A DNA stretch of 54,148 nucleotides, from positions 1-54,148 of the forward strand of contig CAYXDG010000014.1 of the NCBI GenBank assembly GCA_964463655.1, in the 5' to 3' direction. The translations under genes and the position numbers were made by a program. The notes beneath the pieces were generated by a model. The model was not told the DNA's origin. It made no database searches and saw nothing but the letters and a program-made list of their open reading frames with translations. The stretch is from Halothece sp964463655. GTDB taxonomy: Bacteria > Cyanobacteriota > Cyanobacteriia > Cyanobacteriales > Rubidibacteraceae. Positions 33,794 to 43,317 of this stretch are shown here, piece by piece (positions within the stretch are counted from its first letter, which is position 1; every line of letters starts with the position of its first letter).

Positions 33794-33889
33794 CTTACCG
33801 TCTCGGTTACCTTGACTGTATTTTAGCAAGGGCGATCGATGGTATGTTATCGTAAACAAAGTAAAGAAAGATGAAGAAGAGGAAACACC

Positions 33890-34117
33890 GTGCCATACAC
33901 GATTGTCACCAACACTTGCGAAGGCGTTGCTGATTGTGTCGCAGCTTGTCCAGTGGCTTGCATTGACCAAGGACCTGGGAAAAATGAAAAAGGAACAGAT
34001 TGGTATTGGATTGATTTTGATACTTGTATAGACTGTGGGATTTGTTTACAAGTATGCCCAGTGGAAGGGGCGATCGTTCCTGAAGAACGTCCTGATTTAC
34101 AGGATACGCCACAATAA
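33890..34117 (+). CDS. Small ferredoxin with two Fe-S clusters
   Basis: A 75-residue ferredoxin starting at GTG 33890 with GAGGA upstream. Cysteines: Cys10, 16, 20, 24, then Cys46, 49, 52, 56 in CIDCGICLQVCP. The second motif is a normal CxxCxxCxxxCP. In the first, position 13, normally the second Cys, is Val and an extra Cys24 is present, as in seven-iron ferredoxins with one [3Fe-4S] and one [4Fe-4S] cluster. It is divergent from the coiled-coil gene and 29 bp before the ABC ATPase gene on the same strand. Partner unknown. Confidence 0.88.
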   Translation: MPYTIVTNTCEGVADCVAACPVACIDQGPGKNEKGTDWYWIDFDTCIDCGICLQVCPVEGAIVPEERPDLQDTPQ

Positions 34118-34146
34118 TAGTAGAGTGAGAACGTCTGTTTAGTTGA

Positions 34147-34902
34147 ATGTCTTCCATGAATGATCTCTTAACTGTCAAAGATGTTTACGCTGGCTACGTG
34201 AAAGACTTGTACATCCTACAAGGGATTAACTTTTCTATTAGCGAGGGTGAGTTAGTGGCTGTCATCGGTCCCAACGGTGCGGGAAAATCAACATTAGCAA
34301 AAGCAATTTTTGGCTTACTAACTCCCAGTCAGGGTGAGATTCTCTTCAAAGGAAAAAATATTGGCGGATTAAAACCCAATCAGATTGTCCAACGGGGAAT
34401 GTGTTATGTTCCTCAAATTTCTAATGTCTTTGCTGCTTTATCTGTAGAAGAAAATCTGGAGATGGGAGGATTTATTTGTAAAGGGTCTTTGAAGTCTCTC
34501 AAAGAAAAAATCTATACAATGTTTCCCGTCTTAGCTCAGCGCCGTCGTCAAAGAGCAGGAACACTCTCTGGAGGAGAACGACAAATGCTAGGGATGGGAC
34601 GAGCGCTGATGCTTGACCCTGATTTATTAATTTTAGATGAACCCTCAGCCGCCTTGTCTCCGTTGCTGGTGACCAGTGTTTTTGAGCAGATTAAGGCGAT
34701 TAACGGAACAGGAAAAGCGATTATCTTAGTAGAACAAAATGCTCGGAAAGCCCTAGAAATGGCTCATCGAGGCTATGTTTTGGAAAATGGGCGCGATCGC
34801 GCAACAGGGTCTGGGAAGGAATTATTAGATAATCCGAAGATTGGCGAACTTTATCTCGGCGCAGCTTATCAGCAAAAGACAGCGCGGTCTAACATAGAAT
34901 AA
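34147..34902 (+). CDS. natE: Branched-chain/neutral amino acid ABC transporter ATPase (NatE/LivF type)
   Basis: A 251-residue ABC ATPase. Walker A GPNGAGKST, Q-loop VPQISNVF, signature LSGGERQMLGMGRAL, Walker B LLILDEPSAAL and the H-loop position replaced by Glu-Gln (IILVEQNAR), as is normal for LivF. The opening VYAGYVKDLYILQGINFSI matches cyanobacterial NatE of the N-I neutral amino acid permease. Genes for NatA-D are not nearby, which also fits the dispersed nat genes of cyanobacteria. UrtE of urea transport is an alternative. It is followed by menG 51 bp later. Confidence 0.82.
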   Translation: MSSMNDLLTVKDVYAGYVKDLYILQGINFSISEGELVAVIGPNGAGKSTLAKAIFGLLTPSQGEILFKGKNIGGLKPNQIVQRGMCYVPQISNVFAALSVEENLEMGGFICKGSLKSLKEKIYTMFPVLAQRRRQRAGTLSGGERQMLGMGRALMLDPDLLILDEPSAALSPLLVTSVFEQIKAINGTGKAIILVEQNARKALEMAHRGYVLENGRDRATGSGKELLDNPKIGELYLGAAYQQKTARSNIE

Positions 34903-34953
34903 TCCAGAATTATGAACGCCCGCAATTTCTGGGTGAGGGGAGAAAACGAAAAC

Positions 34954-35655
34954 ATGACTCGTCATCAATCAGAGATTCAAGAAATTTTCGATCGCATTGC
35001 CCCAGTTTACGACGAACTCAACGATCGCCTCAGCTTTGGTCAACATCGTATTTGGAAGCGCATGGCGGTCAAATGGGCTCATCCGCAAGCTGGAGACACG
35101 GTGCTTGACTTGTGCTGTGGTAGTGGCGATTTGGCTCTGATTCTGGCTAAATTGGTAGGGAAAGACGGCAAAGTCATCGGCGCTGATTTCTCCTCGCAAC
35201 AATTGGCGATCGCCCGTCAGCGACAACAACAGAAGGGAATCCTCCCCCCCATAGAGTGGGTCGAAGCAGATGCGCTCAATCTCCCCTTTTCTGACAGCAG
35301 TTTTGATTGTGTCACCATTGGCTATGGATTACGCAACGTGACAGATATTTCTGGCTGCTTAGCAGAAGTTTATCGGGTACTCAAGTCTGGTGCAACCGCA
35401 GCCATTCTTGACTTCCATCGTCCTTATAATCCCCTCATCCGAGAGTTTCAGGAATGGTATCTGCGATCGTGGGTTGTTCCGACAGCAGAAAAATTAGGAT
35501 TAAAAGAGGATTATGCTTATATCAGCCCCAGTTTAGATCGCTTTCCCCAAGGACAAGAGCAAGTGCAACTAGCGAAGAAAGTAGGCTTTAATGGCGCGAC
35601 CCATTACCCAATCGCGCTCGAATTGATGGGAGTGTTAACACTCACAAAATTCTGA
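34954..35655 (+). CDS. menG: Quinone methyltransferase MenG/UbiE
   Basis: A 233-residue class I SAM methylase of the UbiE/COQ5 family; in cyanobacteria MenG makes the last methylation in phylloquinone synthesis. Motifs: IFDRIAPVYDELNDRLSFG, the SAM site VLDLCCGSGDLALILA, EADALNLPFSDSSFDCV, YGLRNVTD and YRVLKSGATAAILDFHRP. ATG 34954 (MTRHQSEIQEIFDRI) fits the family; the longer frame from ATG 34912 adds 14 residues. It follows the NatE-like gene on the same strand. Confidence 0.92.
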   Translation: MTRHQSEIQEIFDRIAPVYDELNDRLSFGQHRIWKRMAVKWAHPQAGDTVLDLCCGSGDLALILAKLVGKDGKVIGADFSSQQLAIARQRQQQKGILPPIEWVEADALNLPFSDSSFDCVTIGYGLRNVTDISGCLAEVYRVLKSGATAAILDFHRPYNPLIREFQEWYLRSWVVPTAEKLGLKEDYAYISPSLDRFPQGQEQVQLAKKVGFNGATHYPIALELMGVLTLTKF

Positions 35656-35769
35656 CCCCTGAGCAAACAGCTAACTAGCATTTTCCCTAACTTGTTATCT
35701 CAAATACACTTGCTTGAGAAGAAGCGATTAGAATAGGAACTAGAAACGAACTTTTTTTACTTTCTCTCT

Positions 35770-36003
35770 ATGGATTCTAGTAGGACTTTGCCTGGCAGGT
35801 CTTTTCAATCTCAACCAAAGCCCCACCATTGGGCAAATCTTGTTGGTAGCGCGATCGCGCTCCTCACACTTACCATCCCTCCCACGATTATTACCTACTA
35901 TTCAATCAATGATCCCTTCAATGGGTTATTAACTAATCCTGCCGTGGGTTCGGAACACGAAGCACTAGAAAGAATTTCCGAACAGCCCCCTTCCCCTTTA
36001 TGA
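35770..36003 (+). CDS. Hypothetical single-helix membrane protein
   Basis: A 77-residue protein with a polar N-terminus, one membrane helix (about 22-45; GSAIALLTLTIPPTIITYY) and a polar, probably periplasmic C-terminus ending PPSPL. I do not recognise a family. Its stop overlaps the end of the convergent DUF4912 gene by 6 bp. There is no strong ribosome site, though CTCTATGG precedes closely. Coherent topology and compact spacing make it plausible. Confidence 0.5.
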   Translation: MDSSRTLPGRSFQSQPKPHHWANLVGSAIALLTLTIPPTIITYYSINDPFNGLLTNPAVGSEHEALERISEQPPSPL

Positions 36004-37200
36004 CCACTGTAAGACGGTTTCTGCTGTCACATGAGCAGAACTAGCAGAAGTCTCTTTGGTAAACTTCATTTGTAAGAAGAAAATCTGTTTGCCATCGGCA
36101 GCATAAGCAACGATCGGATATTCAACCACTCCCTCACTGAAGGAGACTTGACAAGAGAATGTTCCGTCAGCTTGAGTTTTAATCAGTTGCTCTCCGATGA
36201 CCACCGTTGCTCTCGGTTCCGTTGACCCAGAAATGACCAGTTTTTCTTCTCCCAAGAGAGTAAAGTTCGTCATCACTGGTTCAATGGGCTTTTCCATATA
36301 GAATTTGCGCTGAGGAACTGCCCACAAACCTGCGCCAGAGGGAAAAATATAAGAACTGGCCGTTGATCGCAACGGCCTTGAGCTATAAAATGATCCGTCA
36401 ATGCGTTCCCCTTCCAAGGGGTCGGACATTTCAAAAATCTCTTCATAAATTTGCCAGCTGCGATCGTCTCGACGTTGTTTTCGTTGAGGTTCTTTTGTTT
36501 GAGGGAGGGCTAACTCTTGTTCGGGAATTTCCTCTAGCTGCTCTTCCCAGTTGACTTCGATAAAGTGATCTTCAATCCAGTCTGAGGGATAGACAGGAGG
36601 GGTATGAACCGTCGCGGAACGAGCTAACATTAGCCAAGTGCCATCTGGACAGCGATAGCCAATTTCGCATAGATAATCGCGATCGCTGATGGGAATCGGA
36701 ACATACCATTCCCGCGCTAACTCATCCACTGGGTATTCTTGCACACTATGAGGAGCTTGCACTTCTAAGTCAATTTGAGTGACATCATAGAGACGTAGGA
36801 CCAGTTGTTGACCCCCTTGACGACGCAAGTCTTCCTTATGTTCATTGGGAACATCCCAATAGACATAACTCCATTCGGGATCCCGGGGCATCATCACGAT
36901 ACGACTTTTCCCATAGCCTCCAGGCAGGTCGGGCAATCCTTCATCTACTGATGCCAAATTATCATCACTTAAGGTATTATCAGCCGTCCCCAACTCAAAC
37001 TTGGCTGCCTCCATGACTTCTTGAGTTTCTGATCTGGGGACTGGAGAAGCTAATTGTTTGCTTTGCTGTTCAATGTTCATGATTGCTTCTAACAATTGCG
37101 CTTTTCGCATCCGACTGTAACGAGAAATATTATACTGGCTCGCTACTTTTCGCAATTGGCGTAATGTCATTTCTTCTAGAGGGGGACGTTCTTTTGCCAT
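35998..37200 (-). CDS. DUF4912 protein with Rho-N/SAP-like N-terminal domain
   Basis: A 400-residue protein. The N-terminus MAKERPPLEEMTLRQLRKVA begins a Rho-N/SAP-like helical domain (about 8-45; LRKVASQYNISRYSRMRKAQ), which often binds nucleic acid. A DUF4912 domain follows (about 95-200) with RIVMMPRDPEWSYVYWDVP and the later DRDYLCEIGYRCPDGTW, then an acidic linker and a second beta-rich region. Function unknown; the mixture suggests a carbohydrate- or nucleic-acid-binding role, but that is speculation. ATG 37200 is chosen; ATG 37248 adds a Pro-rich 16-residue stretch. The upstream spacer is long and holds an inverted repeat. Confidence 0.8.
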   Translation of the reverse strand: MAKERPPLEEMTLRQLRKVASQYNISRYSRMRKAQLLEAIMNIEQQSKQLASPVPRSETQEVMEAAKFELGTADNTLSDDNLASVDEGLPDLPGGYGKSRIVMMPRDPEWSYVYWDVPNEHKEDLRRQGGQQLVLRLYDVTQIDLEVQAPHSVQEYPVDELAREWYVPIPISDRDYLCEIGYRCPDGTWLMLARSATVHTPPVYPSDWIEDHFIEVNWEEQLEEIPEQELALPQTKEPQRKQRRDDRSWQIYEEIFEMSDPLEGERIDGSFYSSRPLRSTASSYIFPSGAGLWAVPQRKFYMEKPIEPVMTNFTLLGEEKLVISGSTEPRATVVIGEQLIKTQADGTFSCQVSFSEGVVEYPIVAYAADGKQIFFLQMKFTKETSASSAHVTAETVLQWS

Positions 37201-37248
37201 TGGCTTTTGGTTGGGTACTTGGGGGACAATAGGATGACTAATAATCAC

Positions 37249-37698
37249 TTGTATGAAATATTCAGAAGTACCTATAGTTCTAGCAAATCATCACTGGGCT
37301 AGGTCAAGAGGAAAGCCTACTTTTTTGAAGCAATTCACGCATTGAGGTAATTCTGGGGATCGTTATATCATGAAATCTTGACATAACGATCCCTGTTGTT
37401 CAAATTGCCGATCAAATCGAGTCCCAGTTCAGGATAAACTCAGTTGCTCCTAGAGATCACATATCTGAGACCTTGCCCCTTCGACTTAGACAGATTAATC
37501 CCGTCAGCTTTAAACTGATTACAATACTTCTTAGCATTAGAGCGCGATCGACTCAAAAATTCTTATCCCCGTCAAGCGTAAACCTCTCGATCACCTTCAT
37601 TCCTGTCTTCTCCTTGATGTTGCGTTTGGACTGGAGAAGTCTGCTACGATCGCGATCGTTGAATGGGATAACTGTATTAGTGATATCTTAAAAGTTAA
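37249..37698. other. 450-bp spacer with possible decayed element
   Basis: No intact gene. It holds a strong inverted repeat at 37356-37393. On the minus strand a short open stretch (about 37450-37550) reads NAKKYCNQFKADGINLSKSK before a stop; I cannot match it to a family, and it may be a degraded gene or mobile-element fragment. The plus-strand frame 37473-37691 looks like chance. Confidence 0.45.
37356..37393. repeat. Perfect 11-bp inverted repeat
   Basis: GGGATCGTTAT (37356-37366) is followed after 16 bases by its exact complement ATAACGATCCC (37383-37393). There is no T tract on either strand next to it, so it is not a typical intrinsic terminator. It could be the end hairpin of a decayed mobile element or an operator. 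Confidence 0.75.
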
Positions 37699-37772
<74 letters not shown>

Positions 37773-37849
37773 TTGCACTTATCCATTATAAACATAAAGT
37801 TGAAGCGCTGACAACCTTTTTTCCCAGATATCAAACCTGTTGTTGTTTC

Positions 37850-38464
37850 TCAGTGATTGAAACCATAAGGATAATTATTCATTTTTTCTTGCCAGGCTTG
37901 ATCAATTTGTTTTTGTAATTCTTCAAGACTTTTAGAGTTGTCAATGGTCACATCCGCGATCGCGATTTTGTCCGCGAGGGGCATTTGGGCGTTAATGCGC
38001 GATCGCGCTTCCGCTTCTGAGAGTCCATCTCGTTCCATCACACGCTTTAATTGCTGTTGGGGGGAACAAGAAACTACCCAAATTTCTGTCACTAAATCGG
38101 TCATCTTTGCTTCGATGAGTAGTGGAACAACTACCACTACCACAGGTGCGGTTAATTCAGTTAAGCTGGTTTCAATTCTCTGGCGGACATAGGGATGAAT
38201 TTGTTGTTCCAGCCACTGTTTTTCTGTGGGATGATTGAAGATAATTTTTCCTAGGCGCGATCGATCCAAACTCCCATCTGTCTGTAGAATTTCATTGCCA
38301 TATCGTTGTTGAATTGTTTTTAGAATTGGAGCGTTTGCCACCGCCTCTCGCGCCAACTGATCCGCATCTAAAATCGGAAGTTTCTTGACGGTTTCTAGAT
38401 AATTCGCAACGGTTGTTTTTCCCGTTCCAATTCCACCTGTTAAACCAATAATACGTCGCTTCAT
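37850..38464 (-). CDS. coaE: Dephospho-CoA kinase
   Basis: A 204-residue CoaE that phosphorylates dephospho-CoA in the last step of CoA synthesis. P-loop GGIGTGKTT (10-18), DADQLAREAV, the HPYVRQRIE region and VVVVPLLIEAKM are visible, with RINAQMPLADKIAIADVTIDN near the C-terminus (read as two parts, RINAQMPLADK and ADVTIDN). It is normal length. The next gene on the strand, hemD, ends 54 bp upstream of its start. tRNA-fMet lies downstream on the same strand. Confidence 0.95.
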   Translation of the reverse strand: MKRRIIGLTGGIGTGKTTVANYLETVKKLPILDADQLAREAVANAPILKTIQQRYGNEILQTDGSLDRSRLGKIIFNHPTEKQWLEQQIHPYVRQRIETSLTELTAPVVVVVVPLLIEAKMTDLVTEIWVVSCSPQQQLKRVMERDGLSEAEARSRINAQMPLADKIAIADVTIDNSKSLEELQKQIDQAWQEKMNNYPYGFNH

Positions 38465-38518
38465 TTTTCAAAGATATCATTACTTTGTCGCGTTGGTTTT
38501 GCCCACCATCGGATAACT

Positions 38519-39298
38519 TTATTCTTCGACTAAAGAATTGACTAATCCTTCTAGGGTATATTCTTTGGCTTCGATATCATATCTTCCTAATAATTGTTCA
38601 CAAGTTTGAGAGGTTTGGGGACCGATCGAGGCGATTAAAACCTTTGCTAATGCTGCTTCTAAGTTTACCATAGAACCCAAAACAGGGATGAGTAAATCGC
38701 AGAAATATCGCACGGTTTTGGAACTGGCGAAGGTGATAATATCCACTTGGTTTGCTTGCAAGGCTTGGACGGCGATCGCGTCTGCTTTTTCAGGACAGCA
38801 GGATTGATATGCAGCCACCGCTATCACCTCTGCATTTTGGTTTCTAAATTCATCAATTAAAACATCTCTTCCCCCACTTTCCACACGGGGAAATAAAATC
38901 TTTTGTCCTGATAAGGGTTCAGGAAATGAGGACACCAGAGAATCAGCGACAAAGTTAGGAGGAATAAAAGTGGGTTTGACTCCTTGCTTTTCTAAAACAG
39001 TGGCGGTTTTTTTTCCAACCACTGCAATCTTTAAAGAATCGAGGAGAGCGCGATCAATGTTTAATTGTTCCAAGCGTTCAAAGAAAGATTTAACTCCATT
39101 GGCTGAGGTAAGAATTAACCAATCGAAATGGGATAATTCTCGAATGGCTTGATCTAAATCTTTCCATGTCGAAGGAGGACGAATCTCTAACGCCGCCATT
39201 TCAATTACAGTTGCACCTTGTTTTTCTAGGAGGGTACGAAATGTTTTCGCTTGGTTGGCTGCGCGAGTGACTAAGACAGTTTTCCCATTTAAAGACAT
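38519..39298 (-). CDS. hemD: Uroporphyrinogen-III synthase
   Basis: A 259-residue HemD that closes and inverts ring D of hydroxymethylbilane to give uroporphyrinogen III, the branch precursor of heme, chlorophyll, bilins and cobalamin. Typical segments are LNGKTVLVTRAANQAKTF, DWLILTSANGVKSFFERL, KIAVVGKKTATVL, and ITFASSKTVRYF. HemD is poorly conserved, but this set is clear. ATG 39298 is chosen over a start 10 codons upstream with no conserved residues. The spacer 39329-39577 holds nothing I recognise. Confidence 0.92.
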   Translation of the reverse strand: MSLNGKTVLVTRAANQAKTFRTLLEKQGATVIEMAALEIRPPSTWKDLDQAIRELSHFDWLILTSANGVKSFFERLEQLNIDRALLDSLKIAVVGKKTATVLEKQGVKPTFIPPNFVADSLVSSFPEPLSGQKILFPRVESGGRDVLIDEFRNQNAEVIAVAAYQSCCPEKADAIAVQALQANQVDIITFASSKTVRYFCDLLIPVLGSMVNLEAALAKVLIASIGPQTSQTCEQLLGRYDIEAKEYTLEGLVNSLVEE

Positions 39299-39577
39299 AA
39301 AACAATTAATAATTAACAATTCCAACAATTTAAGTAGTTCATTTATTCAGTAATCATACTGGCCAATATACCATTTTTCTAGTGCGACTATCTTGGTTGC
39401 TATAGCAATTCTAAATGAAAATAGATTCAAGAATATGGTAGTCTGATCCCGTTTTTAAAAAAAATTGTAAAAATTGATCGGTTGGCGTTCTAATTCTCGG
39501 TGATTTGCCCGTACACTTACTCTCAAATATCAAACAGTTACCTGCTTCCTATTCCACCAAGAACAACTAATAAATGA

Positions 39578-42481
39578 TCAATTATCAATTAAATATTGTC
39601 CCGTATAAGATTTCCTTTCCTTAGCAACTGTTTCAGGTGTTCCTGTGACAATTACTTCTCCTCCTTTATCTCCTCCTTCAGGCCCTAAATCAATTAACCA
39701 ATCCGCACAGCGAATCATATCCAAATGATGTTCAATGACTAAAACTGAGTTTCCTTTATCCACTAATCGCTGTAAAACATTTAATAATTGGTGGACATCA
39801 TAAAAGGATAAACCTGTCGTTGGTTCGTCAATTAAATAGAGGGTTTTTCCTGTTGCACGTCGAGACAATTCTGTGGCTAGTTTAATCCGTTGCGCTTCTC
39901 CTCCTGATAAGGTTGGCGCTGGTTGTCCAAGGGGAATATATCCTAGCCCAACATCCACTAATGTTTGTAAGCGAGTGGCTGCGCGAGGGATATTTTCAAA
40001 CACTCCTAATGCTTCTTCAACGGTCATACTTAAAACGTCAGCAATGGAATATCCTTTATATTTTACTTGTAAGGTTTCCCTGTTATATCTTGCCCCTTTA
40101 CAAACTTCACACTCCACATAAACATTGGGAAGAAAATTCATTTCAATGACATTTACTCCCTGACCATTACAAGCCTCACATCTTCCTCCTTTCACATTAA
40201 AGGAAAATCTTCCTGCTTTATATCCTCTTGCTTTGGCTTCAATTGTTTCTGTAAACACCGATCTAATTGGATCAAAAACTCCTGTATAAGTTGCAGGATT
40301 CGATCGCGGTGTTCGACCAATAGGAGACTGATCAATGACGATCACTTTATCCACTGCATCGATTCCTTTTAGCTTTCCTAATCCTTTCGGAAATGGAACT
40401 TTATACCCTAAACAATGTTGAATGGCTGGATGGAGTAATTCGTTGATTAAGGTTGATTTTCCCGACCCAGAAACACCTGTCACGCAGACAAACTTTCCTA
40501 ACGGAATATCTACATCAATATGTTTTAAGTTGTTGGCGTGAGCATCAATTAAAGAAAGACTTTTTCCGTTTCCTTTTCTTCTCTCTTTTGGTGTTTCAAT
40601 CACTCGTCTCTTTGCTAAGTAATCTCCTGTAATAGACTCCTGACAGTTCTTGATTGTTTCTAAGTTTCCTTGGGCAATCACTTTTCCCCCATGAATACCA
40701 GCGCCAGGTCCAATATCAACAATTTGTTCAGCCGCACAAATGGTTTCTTCATCATGTTCGACAACAATTAAGGTATTTCCTAAGTCTCTAAGTTTCTTTA
40801 ATGTCTCTAAGAGTCTTCCGTTATCTCTCTGGTGTAAACCGATGCTTGGTTCGTCTAAAACGTAGAGAACTCCTGTTAATCCTGATCCGATTTGTGTCGC
40901 TAAACGGATGCGTTGAGCTTCTCCTCCTGATAAAGTCATGGCGGGTCGATCGAGTGTTAGATATTCTAAGCCGACATCGATTAAAAATTGCAGTCTCGCT
41001 TTAATTTCTTTAATCGCCAGTTCCCCGATCTTTGCTTGTTTCGCTGACAGTTTCAGTTGTTGAATACGGCTTAAACATTCAGTGATAGAAACACTGGTTA
41101 ATTCGATAATATTATATTGTCCCAATCGCACGGAAAGGGATTCTGGTTTTAAACGTTTCCCCCCACACACTTCACAAGTTTGATCGATTCTATATTGTTC
41201 CAGTTTTTGTCGGTAGGTTTCAGAGGCGCTTTCTAATGCTCTTTCTAATCCAGTAATTACCCCATAGTATCGTTTTTTATAGCCTCTGGTTTCTCTTGCT
41301 CTAGCATCTTCGTAGATAAAAATTGGCTCATCGCTACCATATAAAATAATGTCTTGCTGGTCAGGTGTTAGTTTTTCCCAAGGGGTTTGTAGTTCAAATC
41401 CATAACTCTGTCCAACGCTATAAAGCAGGGAGAGATAATAACTATTGTCTTTTTCTGACCAAGGCGCGATCGCGCTATAAACGGGCTGTTTCGGATCGGG
41501 AATAATTAAGTCGGGAGAAAAACGTCTTAACCGTCCAATTCCATGACAATGGGAACAAGCACCATAAGGAGAATTAAAAGAAAACAAACGCGGGGATAAT
41601 TCTTCCATGACTGCGCCATGTTCAGGACACGCAAAGTTTTCTGAAAAGACGATTTCTTCAGGGATTTGATCCTCGCAATTTCCCCCATTTCCCCCCCCCT
41701 TTATGTTATACTTACTATCAGTTCGCGACGCGGGTATCTCTCCCAATGTATCATTTAAGACATCAATAACGGCAATTCCAGTGGATTTCTGTAAGCAAGT
41801 CGCAAGGGAATCCGCCAAACGCTCCTCTATCCCGTCTTTTTTGATTAAGCGATCGACCACCACTTCTATGGTATGGTGTTTATTTTTACTTAGCTCAATA
41901 TTTTCTGTTAATTCTCTGATGGCAGAATTAACACGCACGCGCACAAATCCTTCACTAGCTAAACTGGAAAGCAACTGTTGGTGTGTCCCCTTTTTTCCGC
42001 GCACTACAGGCGCTAAAATCTGGAAACGGGTACGATCGGGCAAAGCCATGATTTGATCGCACATTTGGTCAATGGTTTGGGGAGAGATAGCGCGATCGCA
42101 GTGGGGACAGTGAGGTTCACCAGCACGACCGAACAGCAAACGCAGATAATCATAGATTTCTGTTACCGTCCCCACCGTTGAGCGAGGGTTATGAGAGGTA
42201 GATTTCTGATCAATGGAAATGGCAGGACTTAAGCCCTCGATCGCATCAACATCGGGTTTATCCACTTGTCCCAAAAATTGACGGGCATAAGCGCTCAAAG
42301 ATTCTACATATCGCCGTTGTCCCTCTGCAAAAATAGTATCAAAGGCAAGAGAAGATTTTCCAGAACCAGAGACTCCTGTAAAGACAATGAGGCGATCGCG
42401 AGGTAATTCTAAATCAACATTTTTCAGGTTATGTTGTCTCGCACCACGAATGCGAATATTAGAGGAAGAATCGTTAGACAT
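39578..42481 (-). CDS. uvrA: Excinuclease ABC subunit A
   Basis: A 967-residue UvrA, the damage-recognition ATPase of nucleotide excision repair. It has two ABC modules: Walker A GVSGSGKSSLAFDT near residue 36 and GVSGSGKSTLINELL near 660, each with an LSGGEAQRI signature and a LDEPSIGLH or IDEPTTGLS Walker B. Zinc motifs CPHCD near 125, the CSHCHGIG and CEVCGGKRL groups, and CEACNGQGV/CEVCKGARY are intact. A glycine-, asparagine- and lysine-rich stretch near residue 275 (SKYNIKGGGNGGN) is a local insertion in a surface region. Complete and isolated. Confidence 0.97.
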   Translation of the reverse strand: MSNDSSSNIRIRGARQHNLKNVDLELPRDRLIVFTGVSGSGKSSLAFDTIFAEGQRRYVESLSAYARQFLGQVDKPDVDAIEGLSPAISIDQKSTSHNPRSTVGTVTEIYDYLRLLFGRAGEPHCPHCDRAISPQTIDQMCDQIMALPDRTRFQILAPVVRGKKGTHQQLLSSLASEGFVRVRVNSAIRELTENIELSKNKHHTIEVVVDRLIKKDGIEERLADSLATCLQKSTGIAVIDVLNDTLGEIPASRTDSKYNIKGGGNGGNCEDQIPEEIVFSENFACPEHGAVMEELSPRLFSFNSPYGACSHCHGIGRLRRFSPDLIIPDPKQPVYSAIAPWSEKDNSYYLSLLYSVGQSYGFELQTPWEKLTPDQQDIILYGSDEPIFIYEDARARETRGYKKRYYGVITGLERALESASETYRQKLEQYRIDQTCEVCGGKRLKPESLSVRLGQYNIIELTSVSITECLSRIQQLKLSAKQAKIGELAIKEIKARLQFLIDVGLEYLTLDRPAMTLSGGEAQRIRLATQIGSGLTGVLYVLDEPSIGLHQRDNGRLLETLKKLRDLGNTLIVVEHDEETICAAEQIVDIGPGAGIHGGKVIAQGNLETIKNCQESITGDYLAKRRVIETPKERRKGNGKSLSLIDAHANNLKHIDVDIPLGKFVCVTGVSGSGKSTLINELLHPAIQHCLGYKVPFPKGLGKLKGIDAVDKVIVIDQSPIGRTPRSNPATYTGVFDPIRSVFTETIEAKARGYKAGRFSFNVKGGRCEACNGQGVNVIEMNFLPNVYVECEVCKGARYNRETLQVKYKGYSIADVLSMTVEEALGVFENIPRAATRLQTLVDVGLGYIPLGQPAPTLSGGEAQRIKLATELSRRATGKTLYLIDEPTTGLSFYDVHQLLNVLQRLVDKGNSVLVIEHHLDMIRCADWLIDLGPEGGDKGGEVIVTGTPETVAKERKSYTGQYLIDN

Positions 42482-42618
42482 TAGCGTTAATAATTACAAC
42501 AGAAAAACATACAGCAATCCTTGTAGTTCCGCGAGAATTGGGGGTTAGGGGGCGAAATCTTCTCACATTTAAAGCCTCAATTTCGGAAACGCGATCGCAG
42601 CTTCTAAGAATTATTTGA

Positions 42619-42639
42619 AGGAGGCTTAAAAAGCCCCCT
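42619..42639 (-). terminator. Hairpin after msrA
   Basis: On the minus strand AGGGGGCTT pairs with AAGCCTCCT (one G-T pair) across a TTT loop, about 15 bases after the msrA stop. The following sequence is only modestly T-rich, so termination is likely but not certain. Confidence 0.5.
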
Positions 42640-42654
42640 CATAACTGTTTAAAC

Positions 42655-43317
42655 CTAAACAGTTTGCGCTTCACTGATGCCAGGATAAGCAACGCTAGTT
42701 CCGCCTAACCCACAGTAACCATTAGGATTTTTTGCCAGATATTGCTGATGATAATCTTCAGCATAATAAAATTTTGGCGCATCCACAATTTCTGTGGTAA
42801 TGTTCCCATAGCCTTTTGCCATCAAAGCCTTTTGATAAGCAGTTTTAGAAGACTCTGCTAACTGGCGCTGTTCGTCATTATAAACATAAAGACCCGATCG
42901 ATATTGCGTTCCCACATCATTCCCTTGACGCATTCCTTGAGTGGAATCATGGCTTTCCCAAAAGGTTTTTAACAAGGTTTCATAACTAACCTGTGTCGGA
43001 TCATACACCACTTGCACCACTTCATTATGTCCCGTCATCCCTGTACAAACTTCTTGATAGGTAGGATTTGGGGTCATTCCACTAGCATAACCGACGGCGG
43101 TGCTATAAACCCCTGTCAGCTTCCAGAAGGCTTTTTCTGCGCCCCAAAAACAGCCCATTCCAAATAAGGCCAGTTCCATTCCTTCAGGGAAAGGAGGCTG
43201 AATGGGATTACCATTGACATAATGACGATTGGTAACGGGCATAGTTTGTTCCCGCCCTGGTAACGCTTCCTCGGGGTTAGGAAGGCTTAATTTTTTACCG
43301 AAACCGAATAAACCCAT
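42655..43317 (-). CDS. msrA: Peptide methionine sulfoxide reductase MsrA
   Basis: A 220-residue MsrA that reduces the S-epimer of methionine sulfoxide. Catalytic Cys56 is in FGMGCFWGAEKAFW, and the resolving Cys202 is in NGYCGLGG. The body motifs YASGMTPNPTYQEVCTGMTG and HNEVVQVVYDP are complete. The N-terminal 40 residues form an extension seen in plant and cyanobacterial members. A downstream hairpin ends the unit. The A-type carrier gene at 43465 is divergent. Confidence 0.96.
   Translation of the reverse strand: MGLFGFGKKLSLPNPEEALPGREQTMPVTNRHYVNGNPIQPPFPEGMELALFGMGCFWGAEKAFWKLTGVYSTAVGYASGMTPNPTYQEVCTGMTGHNEVVQVVYDPTQVSYETLLKTFWESHDSTQGMRQGNDVGTQYRSGLYVYNDEQRQLAESSKTAYQKALMAKGYGNITTEIVDAPKFYYAEDYHQQYLAKNPNGYCGLGGTSVAYPGISEAQTV

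Noticed and set aside
35860..35869. CTCCTCACAC, similar to the core of the cyanobacterial small RNA Yfr1
   Set aside because: It lacks the flanking stem-loops and the upstream A of the ACTCCTCACAC core, and it lies within a plausible small coding gene.
37473..37691. 72-residue plus-strand open frame before tRNA-fMet
   Set aside because: No start signal or family pattern; the composition looks like chance in the spacer.
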